12,781 bases of DNA from an uncultured Bacilli bacterium (GTDB lineage Bacteria; Bacillota_I; Bacilli_A; RF39; UBA660): NCBI GenBank assembly GCA_934090595.1, contig CAKOJO010000033.1, positions 1 to 12,781 on the forward strand, written 5' to 3'. Within the stretch, counting starts at the first letter, position 1. The number at the start of each line of letters is the position of its first letter. The notes beneath the pieces are model-generated. The model made no database searches and was not told the origin of the DNA. It saw only the letters and a program-made list of their open reading frames with translations. A program made the position numbers and the translations under genes. Of this stretch, positions 1-6,077 are shown one piece after another.

Positions 1-1
1 A

Positions 2-76
2 ACTTTAGATGTTATTGCTAAGTATACTGGACTTTCACTTGAAGAGCTTAATGTGTTAAAAGAAGGAATAGAGTAA
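2..76 (+). CDS. 3' end of an upstream gene (possibly Rpn/PD-(D/E)XK nuclease family)
   Basis: An open frame enters from the left edge and stops at TAA 74-76, giving 24 C-terminal residues that include IAKYTGLSLEELNVLK. The pattern 'I-A-K-x-T-G-L-S-x-E-E-L' is a short helix-turn-helix-like tail. Tails of this kind are common at the C-termini of Rpn-family recombination-promoting nucleases and putative transposases in low-GC Firmicutes. That family assignment is inference from a very short stretch. That it is the end of a coding region is supported by the terminator hairpin placed exactly over its stop codon. Confidence 0.5.
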   Translation, partial: TLDVIAKYTGLSLEELNVLKEGIE

Positions 77-90
77 TATCTATTCTTTTT
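61..90 (+). terminator. Rho-independent terminator of the upstream gene
   Basis: GAATAGA (66-72) pairs with TCTATTC (79-85) around a 6-nt loop. The stem extends outward through A/G-T pairs into the T-run 86-90. The stop codon TAA (74-76) sits in the loop. It separates the upstream gene from the HerA gene. Confidence 0.75.
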
Positions 91-157
91 AGTTTCTTCT
101 AATTTTAATAAAAATATAAATAATTTCTAAAAGAATATAGTTTTTTATGATTTTATT

Positions 158-177
158 TGTTATAATTATCTTATAAT
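158..177 (+). promoter_or_regulatory. Probable promoter(s) of the HerA gene
   Basis: There is an extended -10, TG-T-TATAAT (158-166), and a second perfect TATAAT at 172-177. No good -35 box lies 16-18 bases upstream (about 138-143 reads TAGTTT), so the extended -10 is the more plausible element. The ribosome-binding site AAGGGA (181-186) lies 8 bases before the ATG at 195, so the leader would be short. Confidence 0.55.
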
Positions 178-194
178 AAAAAGGGATTGATAAG

Positions 195-1946
195 ATGATA
201 GGAAAAATTAAAGATATAGTACAAGATATTATAACAGTAGAACTTACAATTGATATAGATAAACAACCTAATTTAATAAACGTACATGTCATATTTGAAT
301 GGGATTCTAAAAAAGTAGTCGGGGAAATTACTGATATGAATAAACAAGAAGCAAAAGTTATGTTACTTGGAGAAATAATAGATAACAAGTTTTTACCTGG
401 TATTGATAAAAAACCTTCTTTTAAATCAGTTGTTAGAATAGTAACAATTGAGGAATTAGCCTTAGTGTTAGGAGCCCAAGAAGAACAACAAGATACTATG
501 TATTTTGGTAAATCTAGTATTTATGATAATTATAAAATAAATGTACCTTTCAATGGATTCTTTAATCATCATTTTTCAATACTAGGTAACACTGGATCAG
601 GTAAATCATTTGCAACAGCAAGATTAATTCAAAATATATTTGAAAAAGCCAATCCTCCGAAAGGAGCAAATATTTTTATATTTGATACTTATGGTGAGTA
701 TGTAAATGCTTTCGCTGGTAGTAAAAATCCTAATATTCATTTCATTAACTATACAACAGATCCAACAGCAAGACCTGAAAAAATACTTAAAATACCAGTA
801 TATTTAATGAAAGCAGATGATTTAGCAATACTTCTTAATGCTGATTCCATCAATCAAATTCCAATAATAGAAAAAGCGTTAAAACTAGTTTGTATATTCA
901 AAAAATCTGGGGACATTGCTCTACAATATCAAAATGATATCTTAGCAAGGGCTATACTTGACATCATGATAAGTGGAGAAAAAGCAAGTACTATGAGAGA
1001 TCAAATTACTGCGATTCTGACGAGTTTTTCAACAGTGGATTTAAATCTTGATGCCAAAGTTTTCCAAATAGGATACACAAGACCATTAAAGCAATGCTTA
1101 TATGTAGATAATACTGGTAAAATGCCTGATATGGAACTAGTAATAGATTTTATAAAAAAGTTCATTACACCAGGACTTGAATTACCTAGTCCTGATGGTA
1201 AAACTCATTATACTTTAAAGGACTTAGAGATAGCTATGGATTTTGCATTAATATCCGAAGGAGTACTATCGAATGAAAAAGTATTCGAATATGGTAATGT
1301 ACTAAGTGTTAGACTTCATAACATCGCAGGAAGTGATTCAAGAAAATACTTTGATTTTAATAAATTTATGGAAAGAGATGAATATATAAAATTACTTCTT
1401 ACAGATGAGACAGGTACAGATAAATGCCAACTAGTTAACTTTAATATTAACTATGTAACAGATCAAATGGCAAAAGCTATGACAAAGATTCTTTCTAAAA
1501 TGATATATGAATCATCAACGGAATCAAAAGATAGAGCAGCAACTGCTTACCATATAATAATTGAAGAAGCACATAGATATGTTCAAAATGATAATGATGC
1601 AAAATTACTTGGATATAATATTTTTGATCGTATTGCTAAAGAAGGACGTAAATATGGAGTTTTATTAGGACTTATTTCTCAAAGACCTACAGAACTTAGT
1701 GATACCGCTATATCACAATGTAGTAACTTCATAATATTTAGAACATATCATCCAAGAGATTTAGAATATATAAAAAGTATGGTACCTAATGTTTCTACTG
1801 AAATAGTAAGACATTTAAAAACGTTACAGCCAGGTAATTGTATAGTATTTGGTAGTGCATTTAAAGTACCAATAGCACTAAGATTAGATAAACCAAATCC
1901 AGAACCATTAAGTAATAATGCTGATATAATGAAATCTTGGTTTTAA
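195..1946 (+). CDS. HerA-type hexameric DNA translocase ATPase
   Basis: 583-aa P-loop ATPase of the HerA/FtsK superfamily (DUF87). Visible features in order: an N-terminal beta-rich HAS-barrel-like region (about 1-95); Walker A GNTGSGKSF (131-139); the FDTYGEY motif (163-169), equivalent to the DPxGEY loop of HerA; a Walker B/catalytic segment IIIEEAH (454-460); and GRKYG plus SQRPTELSD (484-503), which carry the sensor and arginine-finger part. Known HerA proteins form hexameric rings that move along double-stranded DNA. Archaeal ones work with the NurA nuclease in end resection, and bacterial ones also act with effectors such as SIR2 or DUF4297 in phage defence. No NurA, SIR2 or DUF4297 gene is visible here: the gene has its own promoter and its own terminator. 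The start is fixed by AAGGGA 8 bases upstream. Its partner, if any, is unknown. Confidence 0.88.
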   Translation: MIGKIKDIVQDIITVELTIDIDKQPNLINVHVIFEWDSKKVVGEITDMNKQEAKVMLLGEIIDNKFLPGIDKKPSFKSVVRIVTIEELALVLGAQEEQQDTMYFGKSSIYDNYKINVPFNGFFNHHFSILGNTGSGKSFATARLIQNIFEKANPPKGANIFIFDTYGEYVNAFAGSKNPNIHFINYTTDPTARPEKILKIPVYLMKADDLAILLNADSINQIPIIEKALKLVCIFKKSGDIALQYQNDILARAILDIMISGEKASTMRDQITAILTSFSTVDLNLDAKVFQIGYTRPLKQCLYVDNTGKMPDMELVIDFIKKFITPGLELPSPDGKTHYTLKDLEIAMDFALISEGVLSNEKVFEYGNVLSVRLHNIAGSDSRKYFDFNKFMERDEYIKLLLTDETGTDKCQLVNFNINYVTDQMAKAMTKILSKMIYESSTESKDRAATAYHIIIEEAHRYVQNDNDAKLLGYNIFDRIAKEGRKYGVLLGLISQRPTELSDTAISQCSNFIIFRTYHPRDLEYIKSMVPNVSTEIVRHLKTLQPGNCIVFGSAFKVPIALRLDKPNPEPLSNNADIMKSWF

Positions 1947-1966
1947 AAGAATTAATAAATGTTAAT

Positions 1967-2001
1967 ACGACGCATCTTTTCATCAAAGAGACGTCGTTTT
2001 T
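1967..2001 (+). terminator. Rho-independent terminator after the HerA gene
   Basis: ACGACG (1967-1972) pairs with CGTCGT (1992-1997). After a 2x2 internal mismatch, TCTTT pairs with AAAGA around loop TCATC. A T-run follows to 2001. It is the most GC-rich stem in the neighbourhood. Confidence 0.85.
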
Positions 2002-2060
2002 ATTATGATTATTATTTTAAAAATAAATTGTCAATAACTAGTCAAAAACTCTATAATATT

Positions 2061-2107
2061 ATTGTATATCTAATAAAAATATTATAAAATTAACTTATAA
2101 GAAACTA
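2061..2107 (+). repeat. Copy 1 of duplicated promoter/leader module
   Basis: Aligned without gaps to 12690-12736, 40 of 47 bases match. The last 20 bases (2088-2107) are identical and the last 33 differ at only two positions (2084 and 2087, both A against G). The identical part covers the end of the -10 box, the CTTATAAG palindrome and the leader up to the ribosome-binding site. AAAGGAG (2107-2113) follows directly. Confidence 0.8.
2062..2090 (+). promoter_or_regulatory. Promoter of the SipW-type surface-protein gene
   Basis: -35 TTGTAT (2062-2067), 17-bp spacer, -10 TAAAAT (2085-2090). The boxes were fixed by alignment with the near-identical element at the other end of the window, which has TTGAAA-17-TAGAAT. 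Transcription would start near 2096, inside the palindrome CTTATAAG (2094-2101), leaving a leader of about 25 nt. Confidence 0.65.
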
Positions 2108-2121
2108 AAGGAGTTTAAAAT

Positions 2122-3621
2122 ATGGAAAATAATAGGGAAAAGAAAATACTAATGATGATATCTTTATCATTATTTATGGTAGCAATATTATCTTTTGGGA
2201 CATATGCTTTATGGATGTCCGCAAATGATTTATTAACAGGAACAAATACAATACAATCAGGACAAGTAAAGATGAGTTATAGTGAGTCAAATGAAATAGG
2301 TATGAATGATGCATTGCCTATAAAAGATAGTGAGGGAAAAACACTTAATAATTACTTTGACTTTCAAGTTCTTTCTTATATAAAGACAAGAGCAAATGAT
2401 GATACACAAAGAAAACTAAATTATAACATAGTACTAGAACCAATAAGTGTAGATAATCCTTTAAACGACAATGAGATAAAAGTGTATCTAACTATGGTGG
2501 AGAATGGAAATGAGACAGTAGTGGTTGAACCTACTACAATAGATAAACTAAATCAATACATACTAAAATCACAAGAAGAAATATTTTCAAATGGAAAAGC
2601 AGAAGTAACAACAAGTTATAGACTTAGAGCATGGATTGGTGACAATGTTGATGCTAATAAACTTAGTGAAAAATCATATAGTTATAGATTTAGAGTAAAT
2701 ATTAATAATGATACAATAAAACAAGAAATAGTACCGTTATTAAATATACCAGTAGGTACGAATGGTATTGAAAAAGTAACACATGAAATAGATGATACAT
2801 TACAAGTAGATAGTAAGTTTGCAACAGAATATAGATATCGTGGAGGAGACTCAGCAGTAAATAACTATGTAACATTTAATAATGAGGTATGGAGAATAAT
2901 AGGAATAATACCAACTGAAGATACAGATGGTAATGTAGAAAATAGGTTAAAGATAATAAAAGATGCATCTATTGGTGATATGGAATGGAATGAAACAGAA
3001 GATACAACAACTAATACATATAATAACTGGATAACAGGAACATTAAATACATATTTAAATAATGATTATTATAATACATTAACGAGTGAAGCAAAAAGCA
3101 TGATAGGAACAGCAAGATATTATCTTGGTGGATATAGTGATTCAAAAATAACAGCAGATGTAATGTGGCAATATGAAAGAAAAAAAGTTAATGGCAATGA
3201 TTGTATTTCGAAAAGTTATTCTCAAACCGGTACAGAATGCTATTTTTATCGCACAAATCCAGTAATGCAAAATGATGCAAATAAAAAGGTAGCAATAATG
3301 TATGCAAGTGATTATGGGTATGCAGCATCAAAAGAATGTATAAGTAACTTGTATAGTTATAGTGATTCTGCAAGTTGCAAAACAATAAATAATTGGATAG
3401 ATAAAAGTGCGGATATATGGTTGCTTTCACAAGGTTCAAATTATGGTGACTTTGCATTTTATGTGAATTCAAATAGTCAGTTTGATCTTACAAATGTTAC
3501 CGATGCTTTTTTAAGCGGTCACGAATTTATGATACGCCCAGTTCTATTTTTGTCATCTAATGTAAAAATATCCGGAGGATCTGGAACAAGCTCTGATCCT
3601 TACACCTTATCAGTCAATTAA
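2122..3621 (+). CDS. Secreted/surface protein: SipW-dependent-type signal plus DUF6273-like C-terminal domain
   Basis: 499 aa. A charged N-terminus (ENNREKK) is followed by a hydrophobic helix (about 9-30) ending in GTYALW, then TGTNTIQSGQVKM (39-51). This matches the SipW/TasA/camelysin export pattern (G-T-x-A-x-F/W ... N-T-x-x-x-G). A beta-rich linker follows. From about 247, the segment beginning NNYVTFNNEVWRIIG and the end containing RPVLFLSS (472-479) and SGGSGTSSDPYTL resemble the DUF6273 domain, thought to have a C-type-lectin/formylglycine-enzyme-like fold and common in surface proteins of gut Firmicutes. Four cysteines (361, 373, 406, 419) could form two disulfides outside the cell. 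AAAGGAG lies 8 bases before ATG. The gene is monocistronic, with its own promoter and terminator. No SipW peptidase or sortase motif is seen in the window. The ligand or role is unknown; domain names are from recognition, not a search. Codon texture changes near 3190 (see findings). Confidence 0.8.
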   Translation: MENNREKKILMMISLSLFMVAILSFGTYALWMSANDLLTGTNTIQSGQVKMSYSESNEIGMNDALPIKDSEGKTLNNYFDFQVLSYIKTRANDDTQRKLNYNIVLEPISVDNPLNDNEIKVYLTMVENGNETVVVEPTTIDKLNQYILKSQEEIFSNGKAEVTTSYRLRAWIGDNVDANKLSEKSYSYRFRVNINNDTIKQEIVPLLNIPVGTNGIEKVTHEIDDTLQVDSKFATEYRYRGGDSAVNNYVTFNNEVWRIIGIIPTEDTDGNVENRLKIIKDASIGDMEWNETEDTTTNTYNNWITGTLNTYLNNDYYNTLTSEAKSMIGTARYYLGGYSDSKITADVMWQYERKKVNGNDCISKSYSQTGTECYFYRTNPVMQNDANKKVAIMYASDYGYAASKECISNLYSYSDSASCKTINNWIDKSADIWLLSQGSNYGDFAFYVNSNSQFDLTNVTDAFLSGHEFMIRPVLFLSSNVKISGGSGTSSDPYTLSVN

Positions 3622-3628
3622 TAATCAA

Positions 3629-3657
3629 ATGGTATGCCTCTTGGTATATCATTTTTT
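3629..3657 (+). terminator. Rho-independent terminator after the surface-protein gene
   Basis: A 10-bp stem with two G-T pairs: ATGGTATGCC (3629-3638) pairs with GGTATATCAT (3643-3652). The loop is TCTT and six T follow (3652-3657). Confidence 0.88.
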
Positions 3658-3667
3658 CATATTTTCC

Positions 3668-3697
3668 TTGACTTAACCATATATTATATGGTAAAAT
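3668..3697 (+). promoter_or_regulatory. Promoter of the rplU-prp-rpmA operon
   Basis: -35 TTGACT (3668-3673), 18-bp spacer, -10 TAAAAT (3692-3697) with an extended TG at 3689-3690. It lies about 10 bases after the preceding terminator, so the ribosomal unit is independently transcribed. The predicted start near 3704 leaves a leader of about 100 nt. Confidence 0.75.
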
Positions 3698-3703
3698 CTA
3701 TTT

Positions 3704-3790
3704 GTTTGAAGCCTCATTATGAAGTTTTAAACCACATTGAAAAGGTTAAAAAAACTATTTAGTTACCTTAAGAGTGAGTCTTAGTTTTAA
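3704..3790 (+). promoter_or_regulatory. Structured 5' leader of rplU (L21 leader-like)
   Basis: An untranslated stretch of about 100 nt precedes rplU, the place where Firmicutes carry the autoregulatory L21 leader. Two adjacent hairpins are visible. In the first, AAGGT (3742-3746) pairs with ACCTT (3765-3769), enclosing AACT/AGTT (3753-3756 with 3761-3764). In the second, TAAGA (3769-3773) pairs with TCTTA (3779-3783) around GTGAG. The stems meet at 3769, so they may be alternative at that base. The element is named by position and family knowledge; binding by L21 is inference. Confidence 0.55.
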
Positions 3791-3802
3791 AAGGAGGTAA
3801 AT

Positions 3803-4102
3803 ATGAGAGCTATTATTTTAACAGGTGGAAAACAATATGCTGTTGAAGAAAAATCAGTTATCTATGTTGAAAAGTTAGATGCTGAAGAAGGAAAAAATGT
3901 TGTTTTCGATAAAGTATTAATGCTTGATGGTAATGTTGGATGCCCTTATATCGAAGGAGCTAAAGTTACAGGAAAAGTTCTAAAACATGGAAAAAATAAG
4001 AAAATTAGAATTTTCAAATATGTTAACAAAAAGAAAAGTACTCGTAAAGCTCAAGGTCATCGTCAACCATATACAAAAGTTGAAATTACTAAAATTGGGT
4101 AA
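3803..4102 (+). CDS. rplU: 50S ribosomal protein L21
   Basis: 99 aa, close to the usual 100-105. It starts with the conserved MRAIILTGGKQY and ends with the family signature KAQGHRQPYTKVEI, preceded by the basic stretch GKNKKIRIFKYVNKKK that contacts 23S rRNA. L21 binds domain VI-region rRNA near L20 in the large subunit. AAGGAGGT (3791-3798) lies just before the ATG. It is the first gene of the conserved rplU-prp-rpmA operon: prp starts 5 bases after its stop, without a strong ribosome-binding site of its own, which suggests coupled translation. Expression probably responds to the leader upstream. Confidence 0.98.
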   Translation: MRAIILTGGKQYAVEEKSVIYVEKLDAEEGKNVVFDKVLMLDGNVGCPYIEGAKVTGKVLKHGKNKKIRIFKYVNKKKSTRKAQGHRQPYTKVEITKIG

Positions 4103-4107
4103 TTAAT

Positions 4108-4410
4108 ATGATTAAAGTAAGTATCAAAAAAGAAAATGATTTAGTAAAACAAATCAAGATAACAGGACATGCTAATTATAACGAATATGGTAAAGATATA
4201 GTTTGTGCATCTTGTAGTAGTATTGTTATTACTACAGTTAATGCTATTTTAAGTATTGATAAAGATGCTATTGATTACCAAGATAAAAATGATTTTGAAA
4301 TGAATGTATTAAAAGATGATGAAATTGTTAATAAATTAGTAAATAATATGATTTCATTACTTGAAGAATTAAAGCATGATTATCCTAAAAATATTAAAAT
4401 CAATAAATAG
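4108..4410 (+). CDS. prp: Ribosomal processing cysteine protease Prp (YsxB family)
   Basis: 100 aa. It carries the catalytic pair expected for Prp: His21 in ITGHANY and Cys33 in DIVCASCSS, with G-x-D-I-V-C-A conserved. Known Prp enzymes of Firmicutes remove an N-terminal extension from ribosomal protein L27, which is required for assembly of functional 50S subunits. The substrate is encoded by the next gene, and it has the extension. Spacing to rplU is 5 bases with no strong ribosome-binding site, so translation is probably coupled to rplU. The stop codon TAG (4408-4410) overlaps the AGGAGG of rpmA. Confidence 0.95.
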   Translation: MIKVSIKKENDLVKQIKITGHANYNEYGKDIVCASCSSIVITTVNAILSIDKDAIDYQDKNDFEMNVLKDDEIVNKLVNNMISLLEELKHDYPKNIKINK

Positions 4411-4420
4411 GAGGAATATT

Positions 4421-4699
4421 ATGATGAAATTGAATATCCAATTATTTGCACACAAAAAAGGTGGAGGTTCTTCATCAAATGGTAGAGATTCTGCTGGTAG
4501 ACGTCTAGGAGCTAAAGTAGCAGATGGACAATTTGCAACAGCAGGTTCAATTATCTATCGTCAAAGAGGAACAAGAATTTATCCAGGTACTAATGTAGGA
4601 ATGGGTAATGATCATACTTTATATGCAAAAATTGACGGTGTTATAAAATATGAAAGACTTGGAAGAGATAAAAAACAAGTAAGTGTATATGAAAAATAG
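4421..4699 (+). CDS. rpmA: 50S ribosomal protein L27 with Prp-cleavable N-terminal extension
   Basis: 92 aa from this start. The N-terminus MMKLNIQLFAHKKGGG matches the Firmicutes L27 precursor, with predicted Prp cleavage between Phe9 and Ala10 (LNIQLF|AHKKG). The mature N-terminus then reaches the peptidyl-transferase centre. The family core NGRDSAGRRLGAK and GTRIYPGTNVGMG is intact. An upstream in-frame ATG at 4376 would add 15 residues inside prp. It is rejected because AGGAGG (4409-4414) lies 6 bases before ATG 4421 and the family extension begins there. The adjacent ATG at 4424 is a possible alternative start. It is the last gene of the operon, and a terminator overlaps its stop codon. 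Confidence 0.97.
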   Translation: MMKLNIQLFAHKKGGGSSSNGRDSAGRRLGAKVADGQFATAGSIIYRQRGTRIYPGTNVGMGNDHTLYAKIDGVIKYERLGRDKKQVSVYEK

Positions 4700-4717
4700 T
4701 TTTAATACTATTTTTTT
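4692..4717. terminator. Bidirectional terminator between rpmA and the convergent YigZ gene
   Basis: A 9-bp perfect stem AAAAATAGT (4692-4700) / ACTATTTTT (4707-4715) with loop TTTAAT and a T-run to 4717. The rpmA stop codon TAG (4697-4699) is inside the left arm. The A-run of the left arm gives a T-run on the minus strand, so it can also stop transcripts from the convergent gene. Confidence 0.8.
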
Positions 4718-4721
4718 ATTT

Positions 4722-4759
4722 TAAAAGATACTAACATATTCTAATGCTAGTATCTTTTA
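4722..4759 (-). terminator. Hairpin over the 3' end of the YigZ-family gene
   Basis: AAAAGATACTA (4723-4733) pairs perfectly with TAGTATCTTTT (4748-4758), with an outer T-A pair and an inner CAT/ATG pairing. On the minus strand the stop codon (4731-4733) lies in the second arm. The T-tract after it is weak, so termination may rely on the neighbouring hairpin at 4692-4717. It may instead be a stabilising 3' hairpin. Confidence 0.6.
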
Positions 4760-5294
4760 TTTTGCTTAATAAATCATTCTTTAAATTCTCTTCTAATCTA
4801 ATTTTATACACTATAGTATCCTTATAATCTTTACTTATTACTTCATAATCCTTTGTAATAGCTTCCAACAATTTTTTATTATCATAATTAGATTCAATAC
4901 TTATTTCAATATATTTCTTATATGGAATAATATCAACCTTATCAATAGTTTCTCTAACACTATTTGAATATGCTCTAATTAAACCACCTGCACCAAGTTT
5001 AATACCACCAAAATATCTTATAACAACACATAAAACATTTTTTAAATTCTTTTTCTTTAATATTTCTAAAATAGGCATTCCAGCAGTCTTACTAGGTTCT
5101 CCATCATCATAAGCTTTTTCTTTATTATCAATAACATATGCATAACATATATGAGTAGCATCCCTATATTCCTTTTTTAATTCCTCTAAAATACTGTTTA
5201 TTTCATCAACATCATTAACATAATAAACCTTACATATAAACTTAGATTTCTTCAGTATAATAATATTTTCTTCATTTTTACTAATAGTATTCAT
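4731..5294 (-). CDS. YigZ/IMPACT family protein (UPF0029)
   Basis: 187 aa, a little shorter than the usual 200-215, mainly at the C-terminus. Family marks: KKSKFI near the start (15-20), RDATHICYAY (44-53), DDGEPSKTAGMPIL (63-76) and VVIRYFGGIKLGAGGLIRAY (90-109), the most conserved stretch of the IMPACT domain. A DUF1949-like ferredoxin fold follows (about 125-187). The biochemical role of bacterial YigZ is not settled; the fold suggests nucleic-acid or ribosome binding, and the eukaryotic relative IMPACT modulates Gcn2. It starts at the ATG read from 5294, with GGTGG about 4-9 bases upstream as a modest ribosome-binding site. It is convergent with rpmA and divergent from the 233-aa gene, with overlapping promoters. 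Confidence 0.92.
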   Translation of the reverse strand: MNTISKNEENIIILKKSKFICKVYYVNDVDEINSILEELKKEYRDATHICYAYVIDNKEKAYDDGEPSKTAGMPILEILKKKNLKNVLCVVIRYFGGIKLGAGGLIRAYSNSVRETIDKVDIIPYKKYIEISIESNYDNKKLLEAITKDYEVISKDYKDTIVYKIRLEENLKNDLLSKIKDTSIRIC

Positions 5295-5309
5295 ATAACC
5301 ACCAAATTA

Positions 5310-5338
5310 ATTATATCTTTTTGTAATAATCTTTGCAA
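5310..5338 (-). promoter_or_regulatory. Promoter of the YigZ-family gene
   Basis: On the minus strand: -35 TTGCAA (5338-5333), 17-bp spacer, perfect -10 TATAAT (5315-5310). The predicted start lies near 5303, within about 10 bases of the start codon, giving a very short leader. It overlaps the divergent promoter at 5321-5349. Confidence 0.7.
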
Positions 5339-5349
5339 TATGTTATAAT
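5321..5349 (+). promoter_or_regulatory. Promoter of the 233-aa gene / uvrC / ABC unit
   Basis: -35 TTGTAA (5321-5326), 17-bp spacer, -10 TATAAT (5344-5349) with an extended TG at 5341-5342. Transcription would begin about 10 bases before the ATG at 5367, leaving just enough leader for the GAGGGA ribosome-binding site (5357-5362). Its -35 box lies in the spacer of the minus-strand promoter. Confidence 0.75.
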
Positions 5350-5366
5350 ATGTTGCGAGGGATATT

Positions 5367-6068
5367 ATGAGAAAAGAAGAAACAAATAATATATTACTTT
5401 ATCCAATAGGATTTGATATTTCAAGACTATACAATTCATTAGTTTATGGTGTTATGTCTGAAGATGATTACAAAGAAAGAGGAGTGGCTTTTATAAAAAG
5501 CTCTTATGACCCAATTCATACTGGTGAAGTTAACTTATATAAATATGAAGACTATGAGAATGATGCATTACCAAGGAAAGAAACACACTATATTAATACC
5601 TCAATATGCTTAGTAATTGAATCTGATGTATTAGTATTTCCAATTAGTAAGGAAAACATCATCTCTATAGCTATTCCTAGTTGTTATGTTGATACTAGTC
5701 TAAATGAAATAAACTACTTAAACTTCAGTAATATGTCATATGAACAAATAAAAAATAATTGTGACACCTTTCTAAAAGCATTAGAAAAATATGGGTTTGA
5801 AAAAGATCAGGATAAATATGATAGTTCATACGATGTTTTAAGATATAGCTACAATCTAGGAAAAGACTTTGAAGAAGAAGTAGAAGACGCTCGTAATTAC
5901 TTAAACGAAGATATTGGATATGATGTAAGAGATACATTTAGAAGAGTACTTAATAAACAAAATGGAATAACTTTACTAGATCTAATAAACTATCTAAACG
6001 AACAAACTTTAAACTTACCAATCGTACCACTCGAAGATGTATCACTAGTAAAAAGAAGAACAAAATAA
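5367..6068 (+). CDS. Uncharacterised acidic cytoplasmic protein upstream of uvrC
   Basis: 233 aa; I do not recognise the family. There is no signal peptide, membrane segment, metal motif or P-loop. The first 120 residues look alpha/beta, with beta-like segments CLVIESDVLVFPI (81-93) and IISIAIPSCYVDT (98-110). The rest is probably helical and strongly acidic (for example DFEEEVEDARNYLNEDIGYD, 167-186), ending in a basic tail KRRTK. GAGGGA lies 4 bases before ATG. It is the first gene behind a good extended -10 promoter. Its stop abuts the AAGGGGGA ribosome-binding site of uvrC, and the two genes are 9 bases apart, so they are almost certainly co-transcribed. A link to excision repair is only inference from position. 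Confidence 0.85.
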   Translation: MRKEETNNILLYPIGFDISRLYNSLVYGVMSEDDYKERGVAFIKSSYDPIHTGEVNLYKYEDYENDALPRKETHYINTSICLVIESDVLVFPISKENIISIAIPSCYVDTSLNEINYLNFSNMSYEQIKNNCDTFLKALEKYGFEKDQDKYDSSYDVLRYSYNLGKDFEEEVEDARNYLNEDIGYDVRDTFRRVLNKQNGITLLDLINYLNEQTLNLPIVPLEDVSLVKRRTK

Positions 6069-6077
6069 GGGGGATAT

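Noticed and set aside
61..1946. Rpn-like gene plus HerA as a two-gene defence system
   Set aside because: A terminator and a separate promoter lie between them, and only 24 residues of the first gene are visible, so the pairing cannot be supported.
3188..3472. Minus-strand open frame opposite the surface-protein gene
   Set aside because: It is rich in Tyr, Leu and His with no domain or ribosome-binding site, and is fully inside a well-supported gene on the other strand.
3190..3621. Diversity-generating retroelement target (variable repeat at the C-terminus)
   Set aside because: No reverse transcriptase, template repeat or accessory gene is present in the window, and no near-duplicate of the 3' segment was seen. 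Only the lectin-like fold of the domain suggested it.
4376..4420. Upstream in-frame ATG giving L27 a 15-residue longer N-terminus
   Set aside because: It lies inside prp, has no ribosome-binding site, and the normal Prp-cleavable extension starts at 4421 behind a perfect AGGAGG.
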